A stretch of 12,224 nt of DNA from Bacteroidales bacterium UBA1182 (GCA_002310015.1 DBYQ01000009.1:1-12224); one strand, 5' to 3'. Counted from the stretch's first letter, positions 1 to 8,829 are shown. A program made the numbers and translations. Notes: generated from the letters alone by a model not told the origin.

Positions 1-13
1 GGGGACTGTCCCT
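1..13. repeat. Short palindrome, partial copy of a REP-like element
   Basis: The window opens with GGGGACTGTCCCT. Five-base-pair arms GGGAC and GTCCC surround a central T, and the sixth pair is G opposite T. The element ends 7 nt past the mutS stop codon and may continue beyond the window edge. It shares its core with the better-preserved palindrome at 8961-8981, which also follows a stop codon. This suggests a dispersed repeat rather than a mutS-specific terminator; no T-tract is visible on the mutS side within the window. Confidence 0.6.
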
Positions 14-19
14 AATGGG

Positions 20-2641
20 TCATTTTCCCTTCAGAATCTTTTTTATGTCGTTGAGTTTGTTCAGGGCCTCAATGGGTGTCAGGTTATTGACATCTATTGA
101 GAGGAGCTGGTCGCGTATCTGACAGAGCACAGGATCATCAAGCTGGAAGAAGCTCATCTGCAGACCCTCACGGTGCTGACCGGTTTCTACACTGGGACGT
201 GATATGCCCTTGCCTGTGCTGGCAGCCTCCATCTCCTTCAGGATTGTATTGGCACGTTTCACTATGCTGCGCGGCATACCGGCCATCTCAGCCACATGAA
301 TACCGAAAGAGTGCTCACTGCCACCAGCAACAAGTTTGCGTAAGAAAAGCACCTTTCCATCAGTCTCCTTTACCGAAACATTGTAGTTACGTATGCGGCT
401 GAATGACTGTGCCATCTCATTCAGTTCATGATAATGGGTAGCAAACAGGGTGCGGGCATGGGCCGATGGATGCTCATGGATGTACTCCACTATAGCCCAT
501 GCTATAGAAATACCATCATATGTGGATGTTCCGCGTCCCAATTCATCAAACAGCACCAGACTACGGGCAGTCAGGTTGTTCAGAATGCTGGCAGCCTCTG
601 TCATCTCTACCATAAAGGTGGATTCTCCGGCCGATATGTTATCGCTGGCTCCCACGCGGGTGAATATGCGGTCAACCACGCCTATGCGGGCACTGTCGGC
701 CGGAACGTAACAGCCCATCTGGGCCAGCAGGGTTATTAAGGCGGTCTGACGGAGCAAAGCTGATTTACCCGCCATATTGGGACCGGTAATTATCAGTATC
801 TGCTGGCTGTCACTGTCTATAAATACGTTGTTGGCGATGTAGCTTTCACCCGGAGCCATCTGGGTCTCAATCACCGGATGACGTCCTTCCTTTATGTCAA
901 TGATCTGACTCTCATCAACCACAGGCCTTACATAATGGTGCTCGCGTGCCACTCGCGCAAATGAGAGAAGGCAGTCTATACGGCTTACCTCTATCGCATT
1001 AGTCTGGATAGCCGGCACATATTCTGTTATTGAAGCTGCCAGATTTGCAAAAATCTGCGATTCCAACGCAAGAATCTTATCCTCTGCCCCTAAAATCTTC
1101 TCCTCATATTCCTTGAGTTCCGGGGTTATGTAACGCTCTGCATTGACAAGTGTCTGCTTGCGTATCCACTCCTGCGGAACCTTATCCTTGAAGGTGTTGC
1201 GCACCTCCAGATAGTAGCCGAATACGTTGTTGTATGCTATCTTCAAACTTGAAATACCTGTCTGCTCGGCCTCACGCTGCTGTATCTGCATCAGGTAATC
1301 CTTGCCGCTGTAGGCAATGCTGCGCAGTTCATCAAGCTGAGAATCAATGCCCTCGGCTATAACACCACCCTTGCTTACCTGTATAGGGGTATCGGGACGT
1401 ATGGTCCTTATTATATTGTCACGCAGACTCCCGCAAAGGTCAATATTCTTTCCCACCTCACGCAACTGCGGATTATCCGATGCCTCACAAATCAGCTTAA
1501 CCGGCTCAAGCTGTTTCAGAGCCAGACCTAATGAGAGCACTTCACGGGGATTGATGCGGCCCACGGCAGCCTTTGAAACCAAACGCTCCAGATCACCCAT
1601 GCGCTGCAGTGAATCCGTGAGTGCATCGGCAGTATCGGGGAAACGGAACAGGTGGTCAACCACATCCAGGCGGTTGTTTATGGCGGCAGTGTCCTTAAGC
1701 GGGAACAGCATCCATCGGCGCAGCAGGCGGGCACCCATGGGTGAAGATGTACGGTCTATCACCTTGAGCAGTGAAATGCCGTCCTCATTGTTTGACGAGA
1801 GCAGCTCCAGATTGCGTACCGTGAACTTATCCAGACGCACATAACGCTCCTCATCAATCAGTCTGATGGATGAAATATGGCCGATGTTGTTGTGAAGGGT
1901 CTCTGCCAGATATTCAAGGATGGCACCCGCAGCCACTTTACCGTTGTGCAGGTGATCCACGCCAAAACCCTTAAGGTTGCGCACCTTGAAGTGACGGTTC
2001 AGTTTCTCACGCGCAAACTCCTCAGTAAACACCCAGTCATCAAGTTCACGCAGGCAATAGCGTGGACCGAATGACTGCTCAAACTGCTGACGGCGGCCAC
2101 GTTCTATAAGGGTCTCCTTGGGAGCAAAGTTTGAGAGCAGCTTGTCTATATGGTCAGCAGGGCCCTCCGCTATAAGATATTCACCGGTAGATATATCCAG
2201 GAACGATATACCCCATGCTCCTTTACCAAAATGCACTGCTGCCAGAAAGTTATTCTCCTTGTTCTGGAGCACATTGTCACTCATGGCTACACCAGGGGTT
2301 ACAAGCTCAGTTATGCCACGCTTGACGAGTGTCTTGGTCAGTTTAGGGTCTTCAAGCTGGTCACAGATAGCCACACGGCGGCCGGCACGGATAAGTTTGG
2401 GCAGATATACATCAAGTGCATGATGCGGGAATCCGGCCATCTCAAGTGCCATGGCTCCGTTCTTACCGTTGTTACGGCGTGTCAGGGTTATACCAAGAAT
2501 CTCACTTGCCTCAACTGCATCCTGTGCGTAGGTCTCATAGAAATCACCGCATCTGAACAGCAGTACAGCATCAGGATGTTTCTCCTTAAGACTGTAGAAC
2601 TGCCGCATCATGGGCGTCTCCTCGGGCTTGTTCTGTGCCAT
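20..2641 (-). CDS. mutS: DNA mismatch repair protein MutS
   Basis: Full-length MutS of 873 residues, close to the usual 850-880 for bacterial MutS1. It recognises base mismatches and small loops as a dimer and uses ATP to recruit MutL in the cytoplasm. Visible landmarks in order: the mismatch-reading Phe-x-Glu motif in GDFYET (F33, E35) of the N-terminal domain; connector and lever/clamp regions (about 130-560); Walker A GPNMAGKS at 620-627; the MutS signature around 663-680 (SDNISAGEST); Walker B LVLFDELGRGTST at 695-707; and the conserved THYHEL at 735-740. QMSFF at 828-832 fits the beta-clamp-binding pentapeptide. The final 35 residues resemble the C-terminal helix-loop-helix dimer/tetramer region. 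It starts with ATG 12 nt after the symporter stop codon, so it is probably co-transcribed with it. No frameshift or lost catalytic residue was seen, so it should be active. Confidence 0.98.
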   Translation of the reverse strand: MAQNKPEETPMMRQFYSLKEKHPDAVLLFRCGDFYETYAQDAVEASEILGITLTRRNNGKNGAMALEMAGFPHHALDVYLPKLIRAGRRVAICDQLEDPKLTKTLVKRGITELVTPGVAMSDNVLQNKENNFLAAVHFGKGAWGISFLDISTGEYLIAEGPADHIDKLLSNFAPKETLIERGRRQQFEQSFGPRYCLRELDDWVFTEEFAREKLNRHFKVRNLKGFGVDHLHNGKVAAGAILEYLAETLHNNIGHISSIRLIDEERYVRLDKFTVRNLELLSSNNEDGISLLKVIDRTSSPMGARLLRRWMLFPLKDTAAINNRLDVVDHLFRFPDTADALTDSLQRMGDLERLVSKAAVGRINPREVLSLGLALKQLEPVKLICEASDNPQLREVGKNIDLCGSLRDNIIRTIRPDTPIQVSKGGVIAEGIDSQLDELRSIAYSGKDYLMQIQQREAEQTGISSLKIAYNNVFGYYLEVRNTFKDKVPQEWIRKQTLVNAERYITPELKEYEEKILGAEDKILALESQIFANLAASITEYVPAIQTNAIEVSRIDCLLSFARVAREHHYVRPVVDESQIIDIKEGRHPVIETQMAPGESYIANNVFIDSDSQQILIITGPNMAGKSALLRQTALITLLAQMGCYVPADSARIGVVDRIFTRVGASDNISAGESTFMVEMTEAASILNNLTARSLVLFDELGRGTSTYDGISIAWAIVEYIHEHPSAHARTLFATHYHELNEMAQSFSRIRNYNVSVKETDGKVLFLRKLVAGGSEHSFGIHVAEMAGMPRSIVKRANTILKEMEAASTGKGISRPSVETGQHREGLQMSFFQLDDPVLCQIRDQLLSIDVNNLTPIEALNKLNDIKKILKGK

Positions 2642-2653
2642 CTCTGTCAGGTA

Positions 2654-4072
2654 TTATTTCTTGCGTTTTCTGAAAAGGAACAGGGTTGCTGTGATAAACA
2701 GCGCAATAAGTATTCCAAGTGTTATCAGTGTGGCCTGCATGCTCTTGGGTGCAAATCCCAAAAGCAGCAGTACCGGAAATCCCATTATCATGGCTGGAAT
2801 GTTCTGGAGCACCAGGTTATTGGCTGCGGGGGTCTGATATCGCGGGTCAATCTCACGCAGCAGGATCATGCCGTTGCTGGCAGTACCTGTAAGCATTCCG
2901 AACATTGAGAAGAAACCTTCATACTTATAATTGGGATAGATACGGAACGATACCCATCTCACATACACGAAAGTGACAAATGCACCGAATATACATACAA
3001 GAGTGAGCGGCAGCCATATGGACTTGAGGTTCTCAAAGCTGATGGCAGCGGTGCCGGCTACAATCATTACGTCAAAACTGAATCCGCTCACACGGTTCAG
3101 CAGGAACTCATTCAGATACTCACGGCTCATCCATCCTTTCTTGCGCAGACCTCTGATGACTATCTTTACAAGTGAACCGAATAAGATGCCCCAGAAGAAA
3201 TTGAATCCGTAAACCAGCGGTTTAAGTGTCTTTTCACCAAAGTTGCCCAGTTCCAGCTTGCCTATGAATGACATTAGCAGATAAACCAGGAAATAGGTAA
3301 GAAGCACTAAACTGACTACAATTGTAAGTTTATCAACAGATTCAGAGTGCGGCAATTCATTCTCCTGCTCATAGTCCTTAATGGTATGACGGCTTTCAGA
3401 AACGTTCTCATGTATGGTCAGTTTCTTCTTCCGGTTGAGGATATTCATATAAATCACTCCTACAACACTACCCACCAGGAATCCGATAGCCGCAATGGAG
3501 AGCCCGAAATCTATGCCGTGAAAAACAATGTCCTGATCAGCTGCACCCAGCTGGTATATGGTTCCGAAATTGAGTGCCTGGCCGGGACCCTGTCCGTAAC
3601 CCATAGGCAGCAATAGTCCGCCTGAATAGAATATGTCATTCCCGGCAGAGGGATTGCGCCACCAGAGGAACATGGGTATGGTTATGAGCAATCCAACTAT
3701 TCCCTGAATGATGTATGTTGCAATGGTAAGCGTTCCGGTATCAATAACAGTGCGGGTATTGGAACGGTCAGTATCCTTTGACGGACGCAGTGACATGGCG
3801 ATGAAGCCCAGAGCCAGGGCATGGTAGGTTACCGTCTCCATAAACTTCTTGTCAATTATTCCGTTGAAATCGGCCCAAAGTTTGAACAGCAGGATGATGA
3901 GACCACCCAGCAATGCCGATGGAATAAGGCTGCGGCGCAGTATCTTAACTTTACGGCGCAGAATGTTTCCTGCCAATACAGCCAAGGCTATGATAAACAC
4001 CTGAACAAGTGCACTCCACACCTCAGGAGCAGCGAACGACGTCACCGCTATACCGTTTGAAGACAATAGCAT
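2654..4072 (-). CDS. gltS: Sodium/glutamate symporter family protein (GltS-like, ESS family)
   Basis: Integral membrane protein of 472 residues with about ten or more hydrophobic spans. It probably imports glutamate or a related anion with sodium across the inner membrane. Counting from this start, GYGQGPGQALNFG at about 158-170 matches the Gly-rich first re-entrant loop of the ESS family. A second loop, FGMLTGTASNGMILLREIDP at about 391-410, occupies the equivalent place in the second half. A hydrophilic, charged linker at about 215-245 separates the two halves. It is longer than E. coli GltS (about 400), mostly because of this linker. The start is placed at ATG 4072; an in-frame TTG three codons upstream is less likely. 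The promoter at 4096-4103 lies 23 nt upstream. mutS follows after 12 nt. The family call is good, but the substrate is not proven; an orphan anion carrier is the alternative. Confidence 0.83.
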   Translation of the reverse strand: MLLSSNGIAVTSFAAPEVWSALVQVFIIALAVLAGNILRRKVKILRRSLIPSALLGGLIILLFKLWADFNGIIDKKFMETVTYHALALGFIAMSLRPSKDTDRSNTRTVIDTGTLTIATYIIQGIVGLLITIPMFLWWRNPSAGNDIFYSGGLLLPMGYGQGPGQALNFGTIYQLGAADQDIVFHGIDFGLSIAAIGFLVGSVVGVIYMNILNRKKKLTIHENVSESRHTIKDYEQENELPHSESVDKLTIVVSLVLLTYFLVYLLMSFIGKLELGNFGEKTLKPLVYGFNFFWGILFGSLVKIVIRGLRKKGWMSREYLNEFLLNRVSGFSFDVMIVAGTAAISFENLKSIWLPLTLVCIFGAFVTFVYVRWVSFRIYPNYKYEGFFSMFGMLTGTASNGMILLREIDPRYQTPAANNLVLQNIPAMIMGFPVLLLLGFAPKSMQATLITLGILIALFITATLFLFRKRKK

Positions 4073-4095
4073 AACTCTCAAATCTTATTGAACTT

Positions 4096-4103
4096 CAAAG
4101 GTA
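4096..4103 (-). promoter_or_regulatory. Bacteroidetes-type -7 promoter element for the symporter-mutS unit
   Basis: The minus strand reads TACCTTTG, an exact match to the Bacteroidetes primary-sigma -7 consensus TAnnTTTG, 23 nt upstream of the symporter ATG. This would give a leader of under 20 nt. A TTTG sits further upstream, but only 14 nt from the element, too close for a standard -33 box (about 19-21). The T-tract of the preceding terminator runs directly into this element. Confidence 0.65.
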
Positions 4104-4143
4104 AAAAAAGAATAGCACAAAAGGACCGTATCCCTGTGCTATT
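4104..4143 (-). terminator. Intrinsic terminator after the winged-helix gene
   Basis: On the minus strand the perfect 9-bp arms AATAGCACA (4143-4135) and TGTGCTATT (4119-4111) enclose a 15-nt loop that can pair further through G-U pairs. CTTTTTTT follows at once. It begins 22 nt after the stop codon of the regulator gene and separates the surface-protein unit from the symporter-mutS unit. The stem is AT-rich, so leakage into the downstream genes is possible. Confidence 0.75.
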
Positions 4144-4165
4144 TTGTGCTAATAACTTCTGATTA

Positions 4166-4504
4166 TTAGCCTATCTGTTTATTGTGCTCCGTTTCTCTTT
4201 GGAGGGGGATTTGTTGGTTGAAGAGGGAGCGAAGGCCTTCCTCATAGGCACTTAGGGCTTCGTGGCCTTGGCGGGTAATCTTGCATACGGTGTGGGAAAG
4301 GCGGCCAAGTCCAGTTTTAGTTACTTCAAGGTAACCGGCTTCTTTCAAGGTGGTTATTTGTACGCTTAGGTTGCCTCTTGTGGAGTCGGTAATCTGGCAG
4401 AGATAGACAAAATCAGCACTTTCCAGATTATCCAGTGCAACCATTATCTTAAGGCGTAGCTCATTGTGGAGCAATGGGTTTATTACAGGGAATTTGAAAT
4501 CCAT
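4166..4504 (-). CDS. Small winged-helix transcriptional regulator (MarR/HTH_34-like)
   Basis: Cytoplasmic DNA-binding protein of 112 residues. It opens with the pattern PLLHNELRLKIMVAL (10-24) typical of a single-domain winged-helix family common in Bacteroidetes. The helix-turn-helix covers about 31-57, with the probable recognition helix at STRGNLSVQITTLKEAGYLE (41-60). A basic beta-wing follows at about 59-76 (TKTGLGRLSHTVCKIT). The C-terminal helix (80-97) is a likely dimer contact. It starts 6 nt after the membrane-protein stop codon, so the two are almost certainly co-expressed. No ligand pocket or metal-binding cysteine cluster is evident. By position it could regulate its own unit, possibly through the palindromes at 8866-8899, but this is inference. 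The family assignment is firm; the signal sensed is unknown. Confidence 0.85.
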   Translation of the reverse strand: MDFKFPVINPLLHNELRLKIMVALDNLESADFVYLCQITDSTRGNLSVQITTLKEAGYLEVTKTGLGRLSHTVCKITRQGHEALSAYEEGLRSLFNQQIPLQRETEHNKQIG

Positions 4505-4510
4505 ATCGGT

Positions 4511-5104
4511 TCAAAAGGTTGACTGTTTTACATAATGTCGGTACATGTGGCCTGGGATGATAAGCACTATAACTGTAATGATTGCAGTTATGAGCAATTG
4601 CCACGGCCAGAGTTCACCTTGAAAGAAAAGAGGCAGAACAGACAAAACGGCTCCCATAATACCACAAATTGTTTTTGGCCTGAAATGAAGAATGATCCCT
4701 GTCATATAACAACCCATACTGCAGAGCAAACTCATGAAAGTGCAGAAAAACTGTTCAAATAATTCTGCACAGCCCATAGCAAAGCCACCAATAAAACTGG
4801 CAAAACCTATGAACACCCACATCATAAGGATGATGTTCTGATTGAGTGTACGCCTGCGGGTGCGTTCATAATCCTCATTAATGAAATAAATCATCAAGGG
4901 TATGCCAACTATTGGGATGCCGACCCAAAGCCAATTACACCAGTTCTCATTCCACACAATGAGTGCGATGAACTCTATGAACAAGAAAAAAGCCGTAGGA
5001 TAGCCCCAGGCGAGAAACAAATTCTCACCTGTGAGCTCCTTACGGTTTAAAACTTCACTCCGTGTATGGGCTATAATATCAAGTTCCTGTTCAGCAGTGT
5101 CCAT
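4511..5104 (-). CDS. Six-span membrane protein of unknown function, paired with the regulator
   Basis: No specific family was recognised with certainty. The 197-residue protein has a short acidic cytoplasmic-looking N-terminus (1-28) and about six hydrophobic spans near 29-51, 57-75, 91-112, 117-139, 144-161 and 166-186. A highly charged loop, NEDYERTRRR, lies at 76-85 after the second span, and the C-terminal tail (YRHYVKQSTF) is short and basic. No enzymatic motif is visible. Small membrane proteins translationally linked to a winged-helix regulator are a recurrent pair in Bacteroidetes and Firmicutes, and the regulator may control or be signalled by its partner. The ATG is 7 nt after the BspA-like gene stop and 6 nt precede the regulator ATG, which indicates tight coupling. 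Topology is estimated by eye. Confidence 0.8.
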   Translation of the reverse strand: MDTAEQELDIIAHTRSEVLNRKELTGENLFLAWGYPTAFFLFIEFIALIVWNENWCNWLWVGIPIVGIPLMIYFINEDYERTRRRTLNQNIILMMWVFIGFASFIGGFAMGCAELFEQFFCTFMSLLCSMGCYMTGIILHFRPKTICGIMGAVLSVLPLFFQGELWPWQLLITAIITVIVLIIPGHMYRHYVKQSTF

Positions 5105-5111
5105 AATGATT

Positions 5112-7787
5112 TTACTCTATATAGAATACTTGGCCGTCAACAATAACAAATCCTTTTTGACCATTGTCAACTTGTACTCCACCCAAATTTAATTGATAAC
5201 CTTCTTTTGCCGTTATACGTTTTTGTTTGATATTGGTTGTCAAATCACCCACAAAGGTAACATTTGCATCGGGGAATTTGTCTGTCCATTTGTTAATATC
5301 TGCTTCTGCCACGTGGAACTTGGTGGATTTGGGATTCATAAGGCTGAAGTCATCTTTCATGCCGCCGTCCCATGTGATTGTCGGACTGGCATAGCAATAG
5401 ACATCCTGCATCTCACAGAAGAAGAAAGTCTCTGCATCAATATGGGTAACACCCGAAGGAATATTGACGCTGGTCAGTCCGCTGGTCATGTGGAAAGCAC
5501 GGCTCTCTATAGTCGTTACGCTTTCAGGCAGGGTGAGTGCAAACGTTCCTTCCTCTCCCCAGAAAGCCTCTTCACCAATGGTAGTGATTCCATCAGGAAT
5601 GGTGGTGGCGGCACCGCCGGCAATGAGTTTGTTGGTAGCCTTCTCAAAGATACCGTTACAACCCATATCGGCATACTTGGGATTGTCTGCATCTACCGTC
5701 AGCGATGAGACTGGGCTTGAGCAGAAGAGAGCTTGTCCGATGCTGGTTACGCCAGCGGGGATATTCAGCGATGTGAGCCCTGCAAACCAGAACACCGTGG
5801 TGCCGAGTGTTGTCACGCTCTCAGGAATGGTAAAGGACGTCAGCTTCTTACAGTCTTGGAAAGCAGAGTTACCGATGCTGGTAACGGTCGGAATGCCGGC
5901 GAACTTGAATGTGGCCAGCTCTGAACAGTAAGCGAATGTATGCGCTTCAATGGTCTTCACAGAAGCTGGTAGGGTGAAGGTTGTCAGTGACTCGCAACCA
6001 CGGAAAGCGCCGCTGCCTATGGTTGTCACTGCCGGTGTTCCTTCAAAGTTGACTTCAGCAAGTTTATCGCTATACTGGAAGGCCGCACTACCAATCGAAG
6101 TAATGCATTCAGGGATGGTGATGCCCGTCAGTTTCGTGTAAGTCAGTGCTAATTCACCTATTATCGATACGTAACCCTCATAGGTAACTGTACCCGTCTG
6201 TGTCCCTTCATCATATTCATGTGACTTAAGACTTATCGCTCCTTTAAAGTTAGCATACGTATCAAACTTAGTCACTTTTTCTGATGCTGTATAGGTGAAG
6301 GTGGTGGTGGGAGCATCTTTGACCAAATCTACGTATGTATTCCATCCTTCTGCTATCTTATAGGTCTCTGCGTAACCCGCGGGGACATAGATGGCCGTGA
6401 GCAAATCACATTCACCAAAGGGAAGTTCGGGCATAAGTGTCGGCGGAGTAGTGGGCAGGAGAGTTACCACTGTCAAATCCTCATTGTACAGGAATGCACT
6501 GTAACCAAGGGTTGTCAACGTGCTCGGAATGACCACAGATGTAAGCTTAGAGCCAAAGAAGGCATACATATCGATGGTCTCCAGGCCTTCCGGAAGGTCG
6601 ATACTTGTGAAAGCGCACTCTTCCAACGCACTATTTGTAATGGTCTTGAGAGTTTTTGGCAAGGAGACTGAAGCACAGTTGATCTGCATGCCGCAAACCA
6701 TGTTCTCTAGGGATGTGATGCCGTTGCCGAACACAGCACTCTTAATGCCTCCCCAGAAACCAGGATGCTCGTAATCCTGATATACGATAGGATTGATGGC
6801 AGGTTCGTCGTTCCAAGGGGCAACGTTCAATTTACCGGTTCCGCTTACGGTCAATTTTCCCTCTAAGATGTCAAACCTCCAGTTGCCGCTACCTAAAGAG
6901 GGGTCGTCACTATTGGTCCATGTCCCTAAGAATTCTGTTTTGAACTTCTCAGCATCAAAACCTCCCCATCCGTCATAATTAACGCCGTATGGGACATAGA
7001 AAGCCTCAACATCAAGGAGGGTGGTACCGTCATAGTCAGTAAATACAGACTCGCCAAGAGCGGGCTTGGAATTGCCTCCTATTCCCACTTTCTTCAGGCC
7101 GGTACATCCTTGGAATGCGGCATCGCCAATATCCTTGACACCAGCACTTATATAAACAGACTCCAGTTGGGTGTTGGACATGAATGCTCCGACACCGATT
7201 GTCTGTACGGTGCTTGGAATGGTAATAACGGTGAAAGCACAGCCGTCAAATGCCGATTCGCCAATTTCTTCCACACCCTCAAATATACCTACACTTTCCA
7301 GATTTGTACAGCCTTCAAAGGCATAATCGGAAATCTTTTTCAGACTTGCAGGTATTGATACATATTTAGCCTGGCTGCCGCTGTATGCTCCTACGCCAAG
7401 ATGTGTCAAAGTTCTGGGTAGATTTGGATTCTTGACTTTGGCGCAGCTGAAGGCATAGTCTCCAATACTGGTGAAGCCTGTTGAAGGATAAGAAACACTG
7501 TTCAGTTTTTCACACCCGGCAAAGGCATTGTTACCGATAGAGGTAATGCCCTCTTCAATAACAAGACTCGTCATTGTTTCAGCATAATCATCAATCCAGG
7601 GAGCCTCGCCATAATCGTAGTCAGCCATAGCGCCAGTTCCTGAAATAGTCAGTGTAGTCCCTTCATAAGACCATGAGGCATTTGTTCCGCATGTTCCGCT
7701 GGTTTCTTGTGCATTTACACTAAAGCACACCGATAGAAGAAAGGATGTGCCCAGGTAATTAAGTAGTCTCTTTTTCATAAGCATCAT
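5112..7787 (-). CDS. Secreted BspA-like leucine-rich-repeat protein
   Basis: An 891-residue exported protein. The signal peptide (KKRLLN, then a hydrophobic core) has a probable cut after VNA at residue 26. Two copies of a short module with the signature SGTG followed by a PW pair are seen at about 37-65 and 302-327. Each leads into BspA-type LRR_5 repeats of the form ItSIGnnAFaGCekLtsv-IPssV. Repeat blocks cover about 70-250, 345-440 and 535-800, with a spacer domain at about 495-545 (TYTASEKVTKF onward). Such repeats bind host matrix proteins or glycans in other Bacteroidales and oral bacteria; the ligand here is unknown. The last 30 residues (GYQLNLGG through VDGQVFYIE) resemble the short C-terminal tails common on Bacteroidales secreted proteins. 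Three in-frame ATGs (7787, 7784, 7778) are possible starts; 7778 gives the more typical MKK signal. It lies 20 nt after the lipoprotein gene. Confidence 0.9.
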   Translation of the reverse strand: MMLMKKRLLNYLGTSFLLSVCFSVNAQETSGTCGTNASWSYEGTTLTISGTGAMADYDYGEAPWIDDYAETMTSLVIEEGITSIGNNAFAGCEKLNSVSYPSTGFTSIGDYAFSCAKVKNPNLPRTLTHLGVGAYSGSQAKYVSIPASLKKISDYAFEGCTNLESVGIFEGVEEIGESAFDGCAFTVITIPSTVQTIGVGAFMSNTQLESVYISAGVKDIGDAAFQGCTGLKKVGIGGNSKPALGESVFTDYDGTTLLDVEAFYVPYGVNYDGWGGFDAEKFKTEFLGTWTNSDDPSLGSGNWRFDILEGKLTVSGTGKLNVAPWNDEPAINPIVYQDYEHPGFWGGIKSAVFGNGITSLENMVCGMQINCASVSLPKTLKTITNSALEECAFTSIDLPEGLETIDMYAFFGSKLTSVVIPSTLTTLGYSAFLYNEDLTVVTLLPTTPPTLMPELPFGECDLLTAIYVPAGYAETYKIAEGWNTYVDLVKDAPTTTFTYTASEKVTKFDTYANFKGAISLKSHEYDEGTQTGTVTYEGYVSIIGELALTYTKLTGITIPECITSIGSAAFQYSDKLAEVNFEGTPAVTTIGSGAFRGCESLTTFTLPASVKTIEAHTFAYCSELATFKFAGIPTVTSIGNSAFQDCKKLTSFTIPESVTTLGTTVFWFAGLTSLNIPAGVTSIGQALFCSSPVSSLTVDADNPKYADMGCNGIFEKATNKLIAGGAATTIPDGITTIGEEAFWGEEGTFALTLPESVTTIESRAFHMTSGLTSVNIPSGVTHIDAETFFFCEMQDVYCYASPTITWDGGMKDDFSLMNPKSTKFHVAEADINKWTDKFPDANVTFVGDLTTNIKQKRITAKEGYQLNLGGVQVDNGQKGFVIVDGQVFYIE

Positions 7788-7807
7788 TATTGTTAGTTTG
7801 CAAGTTA

Positions 7808-8722
7808 TTACTTGATGATTATGTATCGTGAAGTGCAGACAGATTGGTCTGCGGCCGGTGTAGTGGGATTGGGGCTGTCTTCTTCATATAGGACTATGCC
7901 ATTTCCCAACGACAGGTTGTTTACATTAATTGCTATGTTGCCCTCGCCGCCTGTTGCGGTTACGACACCACCAGTTACTATGAAATCTCCAATCACATCA
8001 AGAGCACTTGAGACTCCAGTACAGATTGCAGTAATAGTGCCGCCGGAGATTGTCAGCTTTGAATTACCCTCGGGGAGCAGCAGAGCGGGACCAGAGTTTG
8101 TTGAAGTAGCATAAACATCTCCGCCATATACATTCATCCCCCCTGACATGGCAAGGATACCATCAACTATACCAGTAGCCGAAACCTTGCCATGATATAT
8201 GTTCAAGGCACGGGGCTCCAGTCCCTGCCATACTCCTGAACCACCCACAGTAATTTCACCTCCGTGAATATTAAGCTCATAAGCCGTAATAACTCCTAAA
8301 GAATGACTTCCTGAGTAATCGATGGTTAGTTTACCGGTGCTTGAACTCTGGCCATAAATGTTAAGAGTGTGTACAAAACCATGATCATAGTCCTCGCCTC
8401 CAAATATGCAACCGTTAACCTTAAGCTCTGCACCGTCACAAAGAATGAGGTTCACATTCCCGGTAAGATGAATATCGCCAGTAATGTTGACATTGCCACT
8501 GACCATATAAGTTCCTGAAGCCCAAGTTGTAGTTTCCGCTTTCACAGTCTTAACATCGCCGGGTATTTCCTTATCAGTGTAATCTTTGCCTGATGTATAT
8601 ACTCTGTAGGTACCACCTGATGTGCCATTCTCATCATTCTTGTCATCATTTGAGCAAGCTGTAATAGAAGCCACCGTCAATGCAACGACCCCCATCCAAA
8701 CTAAATTATTAATAAGTTTCAT
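7808..8722 (-). CDS. Lipoprotein with carbohydrate-binding beta-helix-like repeats (Cthe_2159-type)
   Basis: The start is set at ATG 8722 (304 residues). This gives a clean lipoprotein signal MKLINNLVWMGVVAL ending in the lipobox ITAC, with lipidated Cys at 23. An in-frame upstream TTG at 8767 would add a non-signal-like N-terminus. After a Ser/Asn/Asp-rich linker, about residues 60-280 carry regular short beta-strand repeats: LILCDGAELKVNG, LNIYGQSSSTGKLTI, LNIHGGEITVGG, LNIYHGKVSATG, MNVYGGDVYAT, LTISGGTITA and FIVTGGVVTATGG. These are typical of right-handed beta-helix proteins related to the Cthe_2159 polysaccharide-binding family. No catalytic site is evident. The protein is likely on the outer membrane, alongside the secreted BspA-like protein encoded 20 nt downstream. 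It is the first gene of its unit, with a leader of about 100 nt. Glycan binding is inferred from the fold only. Confidence 0.83.
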   Translation of the reverse strand: MKLINNLVWMGVVALTVASITACSNDDKNDENGTSGGTYRVYTSGKDYTDKEIPGDVKTVKAETTTWASGTYMVSGNVNITGDIHLTGNVNLILCDGAELKVNGCIFGGEDYDHGFVHTLNIYGQSSSTGKLTIDYSGSHSLGVITAYELNIHGGEITVGGSGVWQGLEPRALNIYHGKVSATGIVDGILAMSGGMNVYGGDVYATSTNSGPALLLPEGNSKLTISGGTITAICTGVSSALDVIGDFIVTGGVVTATGGEGNIAINVNNLSLGNGIVLYEEDSPNPTTPAADQSVCTSRYIIIK

Positions 8723-8782
8723 TGTTTTTAGCTTTTTGAAAATATTAGAAGATTCATTTTTACTCAACTGAAAGCAAAATAA

Positions 8783-8801
8783 AGGTTTATTCTTTAAACC
8801 T
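8783..8801 (-). repeat. Inverted repeat in the leader of the lipoprotein gene
   Basis: Perfect 7-bp arms AGGTTTA and TAAACCT are separated by 5 nt, between the predicted transcription start (about 8827) and the ATG at 8722. It could form a weak hairpin in the mRNA leader. No T-tract follows, so it is not a standard terminator. It may be chance in AT-rich DNA. Confidence 0.45.
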
Positions 8802-8829
8802 AAAAGAGATTTAGTCTAAAAATGAAGGT

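Noticed and set aside
1347..1844. 165-codon plus-strand open frame opposite mutS
   Set aside because: The Ser/Arg-rich translation is typical of the antisense of a real gene; no promoter or family match.
2150..2908. 252-codon plus-strand open frame opposite mutS and the symporter
   Set aside because: It lies antisense across two well-supported genes, has a low-complexity Cys/His-rich product with no domain, and spans the mutS/symporter junction. It is a shadow frame.
5252..5259. TACCTTTG on the minus strand inside the BspA-like gene, a possible internal promoter for the membrane protein/regulator pair
   Set aside because: A six-specified-base motif is expected several times by chance in 12 kb. 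There is no -33 box, and the position about 150 nt from the next ATG gives little support.
5400..7650. Repeated short DNA segments that might look like a CRISPR or tandem-repeat array
   Set aside because: They are imperfect, spaced in multiples of three, and encode the LRR consensus, so they reflect protein repeats.
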